A DNA stretch of 64,000 bases from Hygrocybe punicea (taxonomy: Eukaryota; Basidiomycota; Agaricomycetes; Agaricales; Hygrophoraceae): NCBI GenBank assembly GCA_963556145.1, contig OY744463.1, positions 6,262,001 through 6,326,000 on the forward strand, written 5' to 3'. The notes beneath the pieces are model-generated. The model made no database searches, was not told the DNA's origin, and was given only the letters and a program-made list of their open reading frames with translations. Shown here in pieces: positions 42,434-52,700 of the stretch (position 1 is the first letter of the stretch; each line of letters begins with the position of its first letter). The position numbers and the translations under genes are program-made.

Positions 42434-42978
42434 TCACGTATCATCGATTCCGCCCGTTTCCGGTCTTTTCCGTCGATTCCGCTCCGGATTCCGCCTCTGG
42501 AATCGTTCATACTCAAGATGCGATGTCTCTAACGACCCGGAATCAGTACGTATATAGTTACATATGATATATCTTCGTTTCCCGTTACTTAGTACATAGC
42601 ACCATTCCCCCTATACTCCGCTCCACCTCTCTACCATCAGTTACAGCCTTCGCTTGTAGTACATAGTTACTACAGCACAGGATCTCTCCCAGTAGTATAA
42701 AAGATGTACCCTTATACTACAACATATATATTATCATATCCCACCATATCATATTACATCCTATCATATTGCATCCTTTCAGTTCTACTTCTTAGTCCTC
42801 GCTTCGTATCATCTCATTAGTCTTCGTACTCCGCTCCCTTCACTTCCCCTCTGATCCAGAACCCTGGATTCGGGTTGGATTGACTAGACTATAGAAAATA
42901 AACTCCTCTGATCACTCCTTAGCTGATCACCCTTTCCGTAGATTCCCATTCGGGTCTACAACCTCACTCGCCGTCACA
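42366..42978 (+). repeat. 3' LTR of the young gypsy element
   Basis: 613 bp, nearly identical to 38432-39044. It carries the start codon of the antisense gene (42431-42433). Confidence 0.92.
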
Positions 42979-44499
42979 CCGTTGTCCATAAATCAGAGCC
43001 AGTCCTAACCAAGCTCAAACCCCTCTCTGAACCCTTGGAGCTCCTTGACGTGAGCAATGATGAATGGCTCGCATCCAAGACACCAGCTTCTTCGATTCAT
43101 CGAATGGCACATTCAGTGAGTGCCGTCATTGACTCATTAGCAGTGGTTGTATAGGCTACCATTGCAGGTCCCCCTCAAAGTCGAAGATGGTGATCTGGAT
43201 ACATCACAAGACAGCAAAACTCATGCCAGCCACAGGAAATTCGTCAACAGCCAGCTCCCAGCAGGTTGCAAAAGGGGCAATACCTGGCGCGGTGTCTACA
43301 TTCCAACCTACCTCAACTATGTTGCCACATACAAGGATCCCTGGTATGTTGAGGACCACAACGCTGTCACGGTGTAGTGATCACAGCCTGGGTAGGCATG
43401 GATTCAGTGTTTTCGAGCTCTGTCAGTGGGATCAAAACCCAAACTCTTCTTATTTGTAACTATTTACAACAGCCACTACATACAAATGATAGAACAAATA
43501 GGGAATATGGTGAAATGAGTGAATACGTACCCAGAGATATATATGTCTCTACAACGGCTCAGCAACAGGTGTGGAACGAGGTCTACGGCAACAGCATCCT
43601 GCTCATTGTCACAATCAATGAGGCCATCTTTAGTATTGTAAGTTCAAGCTATTTACATAATTTTATACTACAAACTATTTACAGGCTAACCAACGCATTT
43701 ATGAATGGTGTGCGTCCTTCAGCTCTGCGGCACTTGCTATCGTCAATGCCTTTTTTGACAACAATGAAATGTTTGATACTGATGGGGCCCACATGTCTTT
43801 TGCGGCACAACAACTTGAGAATTTGGCCTTTCTTTACCAGAAAGCCAATGGGAACGACTGATTGGTACATCTAACCTTATGTGACACAATGGCACTAACA
43901 TCTTTGTTTACATTGTAGAAATACCATGGCCTATTCCATGGTCCCATTGTTCTTCAAACATTTGCAACTCACTATTTGGCTATCCTGGGTGCCCTGAGGG
44001 TGCCTGATCTGGATGAACTGGGTCCATATAATGCTCTGGCCCTTTCACTCGCTGCCATACATTCTTTCTCCTTCTTACATACTTAAACTCACCATTTGAT
44101 TAGGTTGAGCGCACATATGTACTTTGGCGCAACAATGCTATCACCATTGAGTCCCTGGGTGGGGATATGAAGAAAGGCAAGTATGTTTCGAAGGCAATCA
44201 TCAAATCTATCAACACTGCCACAGGCAAGGAGTCCGCCAAGGATCACGCCTTCAACAAACCAAACTGGGATGCAGCATCACGAAACTATCTCACCTCAAT
44301 CAAGAACCTTTGCAAAGGTTCTTTCGTGAAGATCATTGAGAAGGCACAGACATATGCAAAATTCCGGCGTAGTGATTCTCAGATGTCCTGGATTGGAGCA
44401 GCTGGGGGGGATGAGCATGCAGCTCTTCAAGACATTTCGGATGATGATGGTATAAATCATTTTTGTTCCAAAATTGAGACAAATCTCATTTTCTCATAG
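42979..44499 (+). pseudogene. Mushroom gene of unknown function, 3' part
   Basis: This continues the gene cut at 38431: TVVHKSEPVLTKLKPLSEPL, then VPLKVEDGDLDTSQDSK, NSQLPAGCKRGNTWRGVYIP with TYLNYVATYKDPWYVED, VWNEVYGNSILLIVTINEAI, an intron 43640-43683 (GTAAGT..TTACAG), ANQRIYEWCASFSSAALAIV with NAFFDNNEMFDTDGAHMSF, KYHGLFHGPIVLQTFATHYL (43919 on), VERTYVLWRNNAITIESLGG (44105 on) and KAIIKSINTATGKESAKDHA, ending in an acidic ALQDISDDDG. Several introns are needed between blocks. Apart from the insert and a stop near 38029 it is well kept, so decay is recent. Function unknown. Confidence 0.6.
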
Positions 44500-45289
44500 A
44501 TTGATCAATCCTCATGCCACCTACCCCTTTTCCCACTGCCTGCCACGCTGCATCTGTTGAATTATACCTGGCCAATGCTCCCATGTCCTCCATCATCCCC
44601 TTGCCTTGTTTGTGCCCTTAACTTGTGCCATGCCATTGCTTTTTTTTTGTGCCGCTATTTTTTTTCCCTCATTATTCCCAAGCCGCCTGGCACCATGCTG
44701 GTCATTTACTGTGCCCTATGCCCCCACCCATAATATAGTGATCCGTTTACATATCTCGTACTAGCCAGAATTCTCACTAGTATTGAATTGATTTATTTGT
44801 TTTCATTCTGTCTGAAATAAGATAAATAAGATAAAATCAAGAGAAAACTAAGAACATATAAGAAGACACTAAGATCGTATAAGAAAAAACAAGATGAAGT
44901 AAGAAAAAATAAGTGGAAGGACCTTCTTATTTTGTCTTATTTTGTCTTACCTAAATATTGTCTTAACTGAATTTAAAGTTTACTTTATTGTAGTCTAATC
45001 ATGCCTGACGTTATGGTTCAAGACTCGTACGGACTGCACTCACCCCCAGTGATCGAGAGCCCTTGTGCCTCTCCTTTCCTCGAGTTTCACCCCAGGGTTT
45101 CCACCCGCTTTCCCACGTCACGGTTTCACTTCACTTTCCTTATTTACTCTGGAGGAGACTTTGCTATCACCAACACTCTTGTCTCCTCCCGAGTATGTCC
45201 TTCCTTTTTCTCTTCTTGATTCCCCTGATTCCTTGTAGACCTTAGTTTTTTGGTTTCTCACAATTTAACTTCATTACATCGTCACCTGA
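44500..45289. other. Intergenic stretch
   Basis: AT-rich and polypyrimidine DNA with a block of repeated ataagaa/aagataa words (44815-44925). Short frames at 45001-45245 are pyrimidine-biased and not supported as genes. Confidence 0.4.
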
Positions 45290-45739
45290 ATGCCTCATAA
45301 TGAAAACAACAACAAAGCACAAAGTCAAACCCAGGCAACGTCCTATGAACTGGAAACCACCTTTGAACTGACGGTTAGGGACAAATGTGTCAAGGTCACC
45401 GAGGAATACCGTGCAGGCAAGATTGACAAGCCCACAGCCATCCTGGAACTCACCTTGGCCATACCTTTCAGAACCATCCATGAAGACGATACCGTTAATC
45501 ACCAGGCTTTCAGAGCCTACTGCCGGATGCTTGACAGCTACGACAACTTATGGAAGGGTGGATCTGACCATTCAAGCGCACTCAATCGACTTGTCGACAC
45601 CAGTTATGGTGAAGGAGACCAGGAGGCGGAACCCAGGGAAAGCCATGAAGAAGACGACCTTGTCCTTACTCGACCGGCTAAACATGGAGCCAGCAAGTCC
45701 CTCAATGATGCCGACAAGCAACCTAGTGACGGTTCTTGA
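45290..45739 (+). CDS. Small protein of unknown function, 149 residues
   Basis: One open frame starting MPHNENNNKAQSQTQATSYE. The centre (VRDKCVKVTEEYRAGKIDKP, then TAILELTLAIP and AFRAYCRMLDSYDNLW) is helical and reads like the N-terminal part of a multi-copy agaricomycete protein often found next to transposons; this likeness is from memory. The C-terminus is Glu/Asp-rich and Lys/Ser-rich. After the stop at 45737-45739 frames continue with Lys/Arg- and Thr/Gln-rich residues (NEGPKSKRTRQTQAATSTP at about 45910), so the gene may be longer with an intron or may be truncated. It lies upstream of the gypsy element at 46113. Confidence 0.45.
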   Translation: MPHNENNNKAQSQTQATSYELETTFELTVRDKCVKVTEEYRAGKIDKPTAILELTLAIPFRTIHEDDTVNHQAFRAYCRMLDSYDNLWKGGSDHSSALNRLVDTSYGEGDQEAEPRESHEEDDLVLTRPAKHGASKSLNDADKQPSDGS

Positions 45740-46061
45740 TCCATAACCGCGTGGCACCCCCACAGGGACCCCGAAAAAAGGAGCTCCTCGTAGACTGGGC
45801 TATAGGCCTATTTCCACACATACTAACCCCCCTTATCACCCAAAAATCTTTCCAAGTCACACATAAACAAATACCACAAAATGAATATGAACTTGCGGCA
45901 ATGGGCAACCACCAATGAAGGTCCCAAAAGCAAACGCACCAGGCAGACCCAAGCCGCAACCTCGACCCCACCCGAAACTAGAGCCTCACGACTCACCGCT
46001 AGTCGACAGGCAGAAACTGACCTAGAACAAGAATTGGAACCGGAATCGACACAACAGGCGC

Positions 46062-46112
46062 TAGTGATGCCGAAGTTCGGTTTGGAACCGATCCGAACCC
46101 GGTTTGAACCGC
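46062..46112. mobile_element. Left end of an 11.4-kb-type hAT-like element, truncated
   Basis: TAGTGATGCCGAAGTTCGGT followed by ccgaacc and ggtttgaacc words matches the end and subterminal region of the element at 11374. It is cut by the gypsy LTR at 46113. No matching right end is visible in the window. Confidence 0.7.
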
Positions 46113-46907
46113 TGTAGAGGGTCCTCGACCCTCTGAGGCCGTAACATCGATATCTAGTGAATCCGCTCGAACCCGACGTCTCTAGCAGTCTACGCTCGAA
46201 CCCGACGTAACCCGACGCAACCCGATGCATACCGACTAGCACGGCCGCTCACGTACCTGGTCGGTCTATCTCATAAACTCACGGAACTTCAAATATTGAA
46301 GATAGATCTCATCGGACTGGGATCCTGACATCGGACTTGCCTTATTCACGCCTAGCGTCTCCCTTATGGGGATATAGTAAAGTACATTGCATCTTTTACG
46401 GTTTTTCATATCTTCCACCCATTTTCCCTGTCATCGTCGCCTCGCAACGCTCTTCCTACTTCCCCATTTTTATTCTCCTTTGTCTCCTCTCATCGGCCGA
46501 GGACTCTCGTCCGAATCTAGGTACACAAATTTGTAGTATAAAAACGGTGCCCAAGCGCCATCTCAAAATAAGAAACCAGTTCCCCCATTTCCTCTCTCTG
46601 AGAATTAAGTCTCTCAGTAAATTCCATCGCACACATTGCTCGTCGGATTCCTCGACGCCCTCCCTGTCGTTCTACCGCCTTTATCTCTACGTTTCTCGTC
46701 ACCCGACACCCGACCGGCCGTACCCGACATCGTCGGCTTCGTCGGCTTCGATCGGTCTCAATAGATTTCAGTAGTTTACTCGGCGGCTTCTTACTTTTTA
46801 TATCCTATTATCTTACTGAAGCTTGTTAGACTATTCCTAGTCACTTCTACGCTGACCCCACAGGCTTAGGATTATTATTCCGCAGCCACCCCGACCTCGC
46901 CTTTACA
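46113..46907 (+). repeat. 5' LTR, 795 bp
   Basis: It starts TGTAGAGGGTCC and ends CGCCTTTACA just before the primer-binding-like site. A TATA box (tataaaaa) is at 46537-46544. The call rests on these ends and on likeness to the LTR at 38432 (TGTAGAGG start, same following site), since no second copy is in view. Confidence 0.75.
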
Positions 46908-46909
46908 TC

Positions 46910-46927
46910 TGGAGCCCACCGCGAGGA
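46910..46927 (+). promoter_or_regulatory. Primer-binding-like site
   Basis: TGGAGCCCACCGCGAGGA, the same 18 bases as at 39047-39064. Confidence 0.65.
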
Positions 46928-47219
46928 ATAGTCTAGCACCACCATAGCTTCCTCTTCCCGTATCCCTCCCTCTGACCGTCGTCTTCGAGAACTTCCTCGA
47001 AGAACTCTTCAACAAGAACTATCTTTAGCCGCCTTCGACCCGACAATCGACGACGACTTCTTCAAGCTAGTACCCGACCACCTCGCTCGACATAACAATC
47101 TCCCGCTCGTCTCAGGGTCAAACACCCCCCTATATCTTTCATCCGACAGTCTCGAATCGGTCGATATACCGATAATTACCATTACACCCGACTCATCCGA
47201 TCTCAGTTCGACACCCGCA

Positions 47220-49664
47220 TTGCCTACGTCCCCGACTTCGACCTCGCTAGAACCCCCGTCCACGTCTTCGCTCTCGACATCGAAAAATCCGTCATCGTCA
47301 TCGTCCCCGTCTTCGTCTTCGTCCACGCCATCATCGCCCACGTTACCCGACCCGCTCATCGTACACCCGACAACCGCTTCATCGACATCTCAGCTCCTTC
47401 CACCCACAATGACTTCGACCTCTGGATCCTCGACCGCTCCCCACGTTACCGCTCCCCATGTTACTCCACGACAAATGCCCGCTCGCGGTCACTCCACGGC
47501 CCCGACCTTCGACGGGAACCCGCTCAATTTAAACCGCTTCTTCGAAGAAGTCGAGATACTTGCTGCCGATGCCGCTCTCGACGATGCAGGACGCATCAAG
47601 CATAGTCTGCGCTACGCGTCGCTTAGCGACTACGAGCTTTGGGCAAGTTTGCCTAGCGCGACCGGCGTCGATTATGCCGCATTCAAGAAGAGCGTACTCG
47701 TGCTATACCCGGGTACGGAAGACGATCACCGGTACACTATGGCGGATCTCGACCGTCTTACGCACACCCAAACCGCTTACGGTATCCGTACCCGCGCCGA
47801 ACTTGGCGAATATTACCGCGAGTTCATCCGGATCTCGGGATTCCTCTTAGACAAGGGTCGAATCTCTCCCCGAGAACGCAACATCGCGTACGAGAACGGC
47901 TTCCATGTCGAGCTTAAAAAGGACATCAAAACCCGTCTGCAGTACCAAAAGCCGAACCATTTCCATAGCGACCCTTACGACTTCCAGGACTTCCACAATT
48001 GCGCCCACTTCTTGCTGGCCGGAACCGCGGCCGAACCGTCCACTGTCTCTCGTCTCTCGTCAACGTCGCCTGCCGCCATCCGGTACTCGACTCCAATGGA
48101 ACCCGCCACCCGCTACCCGCCACCCGCTCGCTATGACCCGGTCATTCCTAAAGCGGAACCGGTCGAACCTAACGTATCCGACCTATTTCGTCTCGTTTTG
48201 CAACAACTCGCCGTCCTCACGCAAGCCCTCACCGAACGCAACAACCCCCCAAAGCCGTGTGCAAATAGGGCTGAGCCGACCACCGCGGGACAGGGTTTCA
48301 CCAATTTCAACTGCCTCTTTTGCGACGACCCGTTCCATCGTATACGCGATTGTCCTATTTGCGAGCAGTACACTCGAGACGGGATATGCCGCAAGAACGA
48401 GCACGGCCGCATCGTGTTGCCTAACGGAATGTATCTTCCAAAGGCTATCGTCGGCAAAAATATGAGGGAACGCTTCGACGCGTGGCACGCACAGAACCCC
48501 GGCAACCGCGCTCCCCCTGTCCGCAACCCCACAGAACCGTTCCAACGCGACCCGCCGCCTCATGTCAAAGCTAACTTCATCTCCGCTGTTGAAGTAACCA
48601 CCTACGAACCAGAGGCCACTACCGAGTACGCTGACATCTTTCAGTCCACGACGTCCGACATCGACGACGACAACGAACAGATTAAGGTTCTGGAAGCCGA
48701 AGTGCAGCGGCTTCATAAACGGGTTAGATTCGACGGTGTAGAAATCCCATCAAAGACGAAAGGCAAGTCTAGAGAAACGTTTCCCAATCCGCCCACCACT
48801 TCCACGTCTGTCCCCGCCGCGAAACCCGCCGAGAAAACGGCCAGACCTATCAACGAGCAGCCGATCACCATAGTCCCCCCTTCGAACACGCGGCCGACCG
48901 AGCCAACCGCCCTTGTACCGCGCACTCCCCAGAACCTTCCCGCATCGCACCCCCAATACCACTACCAAGCCCCCATCGAAGATCCCGGTATCGCCAAATC
49001 CGTCATCGACCGCGCGCTCGATTCTCAAGTCTGCATTTCGCAGCGAGAACTTTTAGCCATGTCGTCCGACGCCCGCCGTCACATGAAGGACCTCACTACG
49101 TCGAAAAAGGTCACTGCCGAGAGTAACAACGTCGAGGTCTTCCACTTTCACGCACCCGAAATCCCCACTCGCGCCTGTCAACACTGTCAGGAAAACGTCC
49201 CGCTCGTCGTCGGCCGCGACTCAGTCCCTCTCCGTGCGGTCTACCCGCTCATCAACGGCAAATTCGTATTCGAGTGCGTCCTCGACAACGGTTCCATGAT
49301 CATCGGCATGCGGCGCGATATTTGGGAGAAACTCGGTTACGGCCTCCAAAATATGAAGATGCGGATGCAGTCGGCAAATAAAAGCGACAACGACACCCTC
49401 GGCTGGATCGCCAACCTAAAATTCACTTTTGGCGACGTCGATCTTTTCCTCCAAGTCCAAGTCGTCGACGACGCCCCCTACGAGATCCTCATCGGCCGCC
49501 CGTTCTTCACGCTTTCCGAGGCCCTTACGAAGGATTATAAAAACGGAGAACAACAAGTCACGATCACGGATCCAAACACCGGCACCGTCGTCACCTTGCC
49601 CACCATCGAGCACAACCAAAAGAACCGACGAGAGCGGTCCGACACCGGAAAGCTGGATTTTTAG
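47220..49664 (+). CDS. Gag-protease polyprotein, 814 residues
   Basis: Residues 1-85 are Ser/Thr/Pro-rich. Residues about 95-250 are the capsid: APTFDGNPLNLNRFFEEVEI, then HSLRYASLSDYELWASLP, YPGTEDDHRYTMADLDRL and KKDIKTRLQYQKPNHFHSDP. A zinc knuckle CLFCDDPFHRIRDC (CX2CX4HX4C) lies near residue 363. A retropepsin-like domain spans about 670-775, with VLDNGSM as the active-site motif (DNGS in place of the usual D-T/S-G) and ILIGRPFF as the second strand. It makes the particle, binds RNA and processes the polyproteins. Pol follows in another frame after 101 bases, so Pol would need a frameshift, reinitiation or splicing. The start may lie slightly upstream of the first ATG in this frame if another is used; none was seen. 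Confidence 0.88.
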   Translation: MPTSPTSTSLEPPSTSSLSTSKNPSSSSSPSSSSSTPSSPTLPDPLIVHPTTASSTSQLLPPTMTSTSGSSTAPHVTAPHVTPRQMPARGHSTAPTFDGNPLNLNRFFEEVEILAADAALDDAGRIKHSLRYASLSDYELWASLPSATGVDYAAFKKSVLVLYPGTEDDHRYTMADLDRLTHTQTAYGIRTRAELGEYYREFIRISGFLLDKGRISPRERNIAYENGFHVELKKDIKTRLQYQKPNHFHSDPYDFQDFHNCAHFLLAGTAAEPSTVSRLSSTSPAAIRYSTPMEPATRYPPPARYDPVIPKAEPVEPNVSDLFRLVLQQLAVLTQALTERNNPPKPCANRAEPTTAGQGFTNFNCLFCDDPFHRIRDCPICEQYTRDGICRKNEHGRIVLPNGMYLPKAIVGKNMRERFDAWHAQNPGNRAPPVRNPTEPFQRDPPPHVKANFISAVEVTTYEPEATTEYADIFQSTTSDIDDDNEQIKVLEAEVQRLHKRVRFDGVEIPSKTKGKSRETFPNPPTTSTSVPAAKPAEKTARPINEQPITIVPPSNTRPTEPTALVPRTPQNLPASHPQYHYQAPIEDPGIAKSVIDRALDSQVCISQRELLAMSSDARRHMKDLTTSKKVTAESNNVEVFHFHAPEIPTRACQHCQENVPLVVGRDSVPLRAVYPLINGKFVFECVLDNGSMIIGMRRDIWEKLGYGLQNMKMRMQSANKSDNDTLGWIANLKFTFGDVDLFLQVQVVDDAPYEILIGRPFFTLSEALTKDYKNGEQQVTITDPNTGTVVTLPTIEHNQKNRRERSDTGKLDF

Positions 49665-49765
49665 AAGTCGAGGACCCGGAGATACCTCTCGGGAAGGACG
49701 CACCGGGAGATGAGAAGCCACCACTCGAAAGCGACCACACCTATACCACGAACTATGCTTCCCTT

Positions 49766-52700
49766 TTGCCGTTTCCCCTAGAAGAGGACTTATGTTTTTC
49801 TATCGATTTAGATTTCTCTTCGTCTCAGCCTCAGACTGCCGCCCAGTACATTTCATTGTTGACCGATGTACAAAATCAGCTACGTACTACCGATACCCTT
49901 CCTTCGTCTTGTTCCGTCTCCGCTCCTGCGTCACATATTTCTTCTTCGAATATTTGTAACAAAGCCTCTACTGAACACGCTACTTATATCTCGTATACCA
50001 CCCCCCCTACCAGGGACCTAAAAGGAGTCGTTACCAAGAAAAAGTATAAGAAGGTAGCTGATCGTATCCGCCCAATTTCTACCACTCTCCCCGACGAATA
50101 CCGTATCATACGCGAGATCACCGGCGACCCGCTAGCCGATTTACCCACGCTCCCGACTCACCTGCCCGACTTTACACCCGGCACCCGCTATACCCAGGAA
50201 CGACACGACGCGATGCCGATGAACTCGGATGGATTCCTTTGGCCTGAGGAAGAAAAACTCGGCCACCATATCATCAAAACGCAAGAAGCCGCCTTCGCCT
50301 GGAACGAATCCGAGAAAGGCCAGTTCAATACGGACTACTTCCCGCCGATCCACATTCCCACCGTACCGCACGACCCGTGGGTCCATCGCAATATCCCAAT
50401 CCCACCCGGCATCCTTAACGAAGTCATCGGCATCATCAAAGACAAAATTAACGCCGGTACCTATGAACCCTCGAATTCGTCATATCGCTCCCGCTGGTTT
50501 TGCATTTTGAAAAAGGACGGGAAGTCTCTTCGAATTGTCCACGATCTACAGCCGCTTAACGCCGTCACTATCCGCAATCCCGCCGTACCGCCCATGACCG
50601 AGCACTTGGCCGAGGCCTTTGGCGGCCACTCTTGCTACGCTTCCTTCGACCTCTTCGTCTCTTTCGACCAACGCCTCGTCCACCCCTCGTCTCGGGACTA
50701 TATGACTTTTCAGTCTCCACTCGGAACGCTTCGACTTACGCGGATTGCTATGGGATACACAAATTCCCCGCAGATCCTACACGGTGACTCTACGTACATC
50801 CTCCGTGACGAAATCCCTCATCTTGCCGTTCCGTATATGGACGATATTCCCGTTAAAGGGCCTCCAACCCGCTACAAGCAACCCGACGGTACCTATGAGA
50901 CTATACCCGAGAACCCGGCAATCCGACGTTTCATTTGGGAACACTTCCAAGGTGTCAACCGCGTCATCCAGCGTTTCCGCTATGTCGGCGGTACCTTCAA
51001 CGGCAAAAAACTCGAGTTGTGTCGACCCTCAGTCATCGTTGTTGGCCACCGATGCACATACGAAGGAAGAGTAGCCGACGACTCCAAAGTACAGAAGATT
51101 CGCGATTGGCCACTGCCGACCAACCTCACCGAAGTTCGCGCCTTTCTCGGTATCTGCGGCGTCTTGCGTATTTTTATCAAGGACTTCTCGCTTCACTCCC
51201 GACCCCTCGTCCGCCTTACCCGCAAAGGTATACCCTTCGAATTTGGTGAAGAAGAAGAGACCGCCGTCGACTACCTCAAAAACGCCGTCATTACGTCGCC
51301 AGCGCTGCGCGCTATCGACTACACGCGTGAATGGGAAGTGATTCTCGCCGTCGATTCATCCGTTCTTGGAGTCGGCTTCGTTCTTATGCAAATCCGCGCC
51401 GACGGAAAGCGCTATCCGAATCGCTTTGGTTCAATATCGTGGAACGAACGCGAAGCCCGATACTCCCAGTCCAAGCTCGAACTCTACGGCCTCTTCAGGG
51501 CCCTCCGCGCCTACCGAATCTTCATCATTGGCATCCGCAACCTCACTGTCGAAGTCGACGCGAAGTACATAAAAGGGATGCTCAACAACCCCGACATTCA
51601 GCCCAATGCTACGATCAACCGATGGATAGCCGGCGTGCTCTTATTTGACTTTAGACTCGTTCACGTACCCGCTTCCGCACACGGTGCACCCGACGGACTC
51701 TCCCGACGTCCCCGCGCTGCAGAAGACCCCGAGGAGATCAACGATTCCGACGATTGGCTCGACCACTCCTACGGTTTCTTTATGGAAGTCGTCAACTACC
51801 GACCCGTCCCCATACCGTCTAAGCCGATTGCCGTATGCGGCCGCTGCCGTGCCACAGCCGACCGACTCCAAGAATTACCGGCCATCCTCGTCTACACAAA
51901 TCAGGAAGCCGTTTCTGACATACCGCGATCCGATAAAGCCCGCGCGGCCGACGTTCGTCTTGCCCTCATCGAGACTTGGTTACGAGATCTAACCCGACCC
52001 GCGAACTTCTCGGACGAAGAATACCGTCTGTTCCTACGATACGCCCTTGAATTCTTCGTCACCGATAACAAGCTTTGGCGCAAAGACCGTCACGGAAAAC
52101 ACAAACTTGTCATACCGCCCGACCACCGGCTTCAGTTACTCAAAGACGCTCACGACTCTCTCGGCCACAAAGGTATATTCTCCGTCCGTGCTCGGCTACT
52201 CGACCGTTTCTGGTGGCCGCACCTCGACCACGACGTTAAGTGGTACGTCCAGTCTTGCCATCAGTGCCAAGTACGGCAAATGCGTTATCATCACATTCCG
52301 CCCACCGTCGCTACACCGGCCTCACTATTTCGTAAAGCGTATGTCGACACAATGTTTATGCCACGATCCGGCGGCTATCGATACATCGTCCAAGCCCATT
52401 GCTCCCTGTCCGCCTACCCTGAGTTCCGCATGTTACGCCGCGAGACCGGCTCCACCATCGGCACGTTTTTGTTCGAAGACATCTTATGCCGTTGGGGCGC
52501 TCTCGAAGAAATCGTCACCGACAACGGCAAGCCGTTCGTAGAAGCGCTCGACTATCTCGCCTCCCGCTACGGTATCCGCCACATCCGCATTTCGCCCTAT
52601 AACTCACAAGCAAACGGACCCGTTGAGCGTCACCACCTAGATGTCCGGGAGGCCATTATGAAAAGTTGTGACGGAGATGAAAAGAAATGGCACACCGTAA

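Larger units (their letters stand above)
38432..42978 (+). mobile_element. Young non-autonomous Ty3/gypsy-type element with gag and an antisense gene
   Basis: Two LTRs of 613 bp (38432-39044, 42366-42978) differ at only two positions that I could see, both C/T or G/A changes at CpG. The target duplication is ccgt (38428-38431, 42979-42982), or accgt if the last LTR base is counted differently. Removing the element restores GCT ACC GTT GTC CAT in the frame of the host gene. The inside has a primer-binding-like TGGAGCCCACCGCGAGGA, a gag frame, a long Ser/Pro-rich frame and an antisense coiled-coil/cysteine-cluster gene. There is no protease, reverse transcriptase or integrase, so movement would need enzymes from a relative such as the element at 46113. 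Confidence 0.92.
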
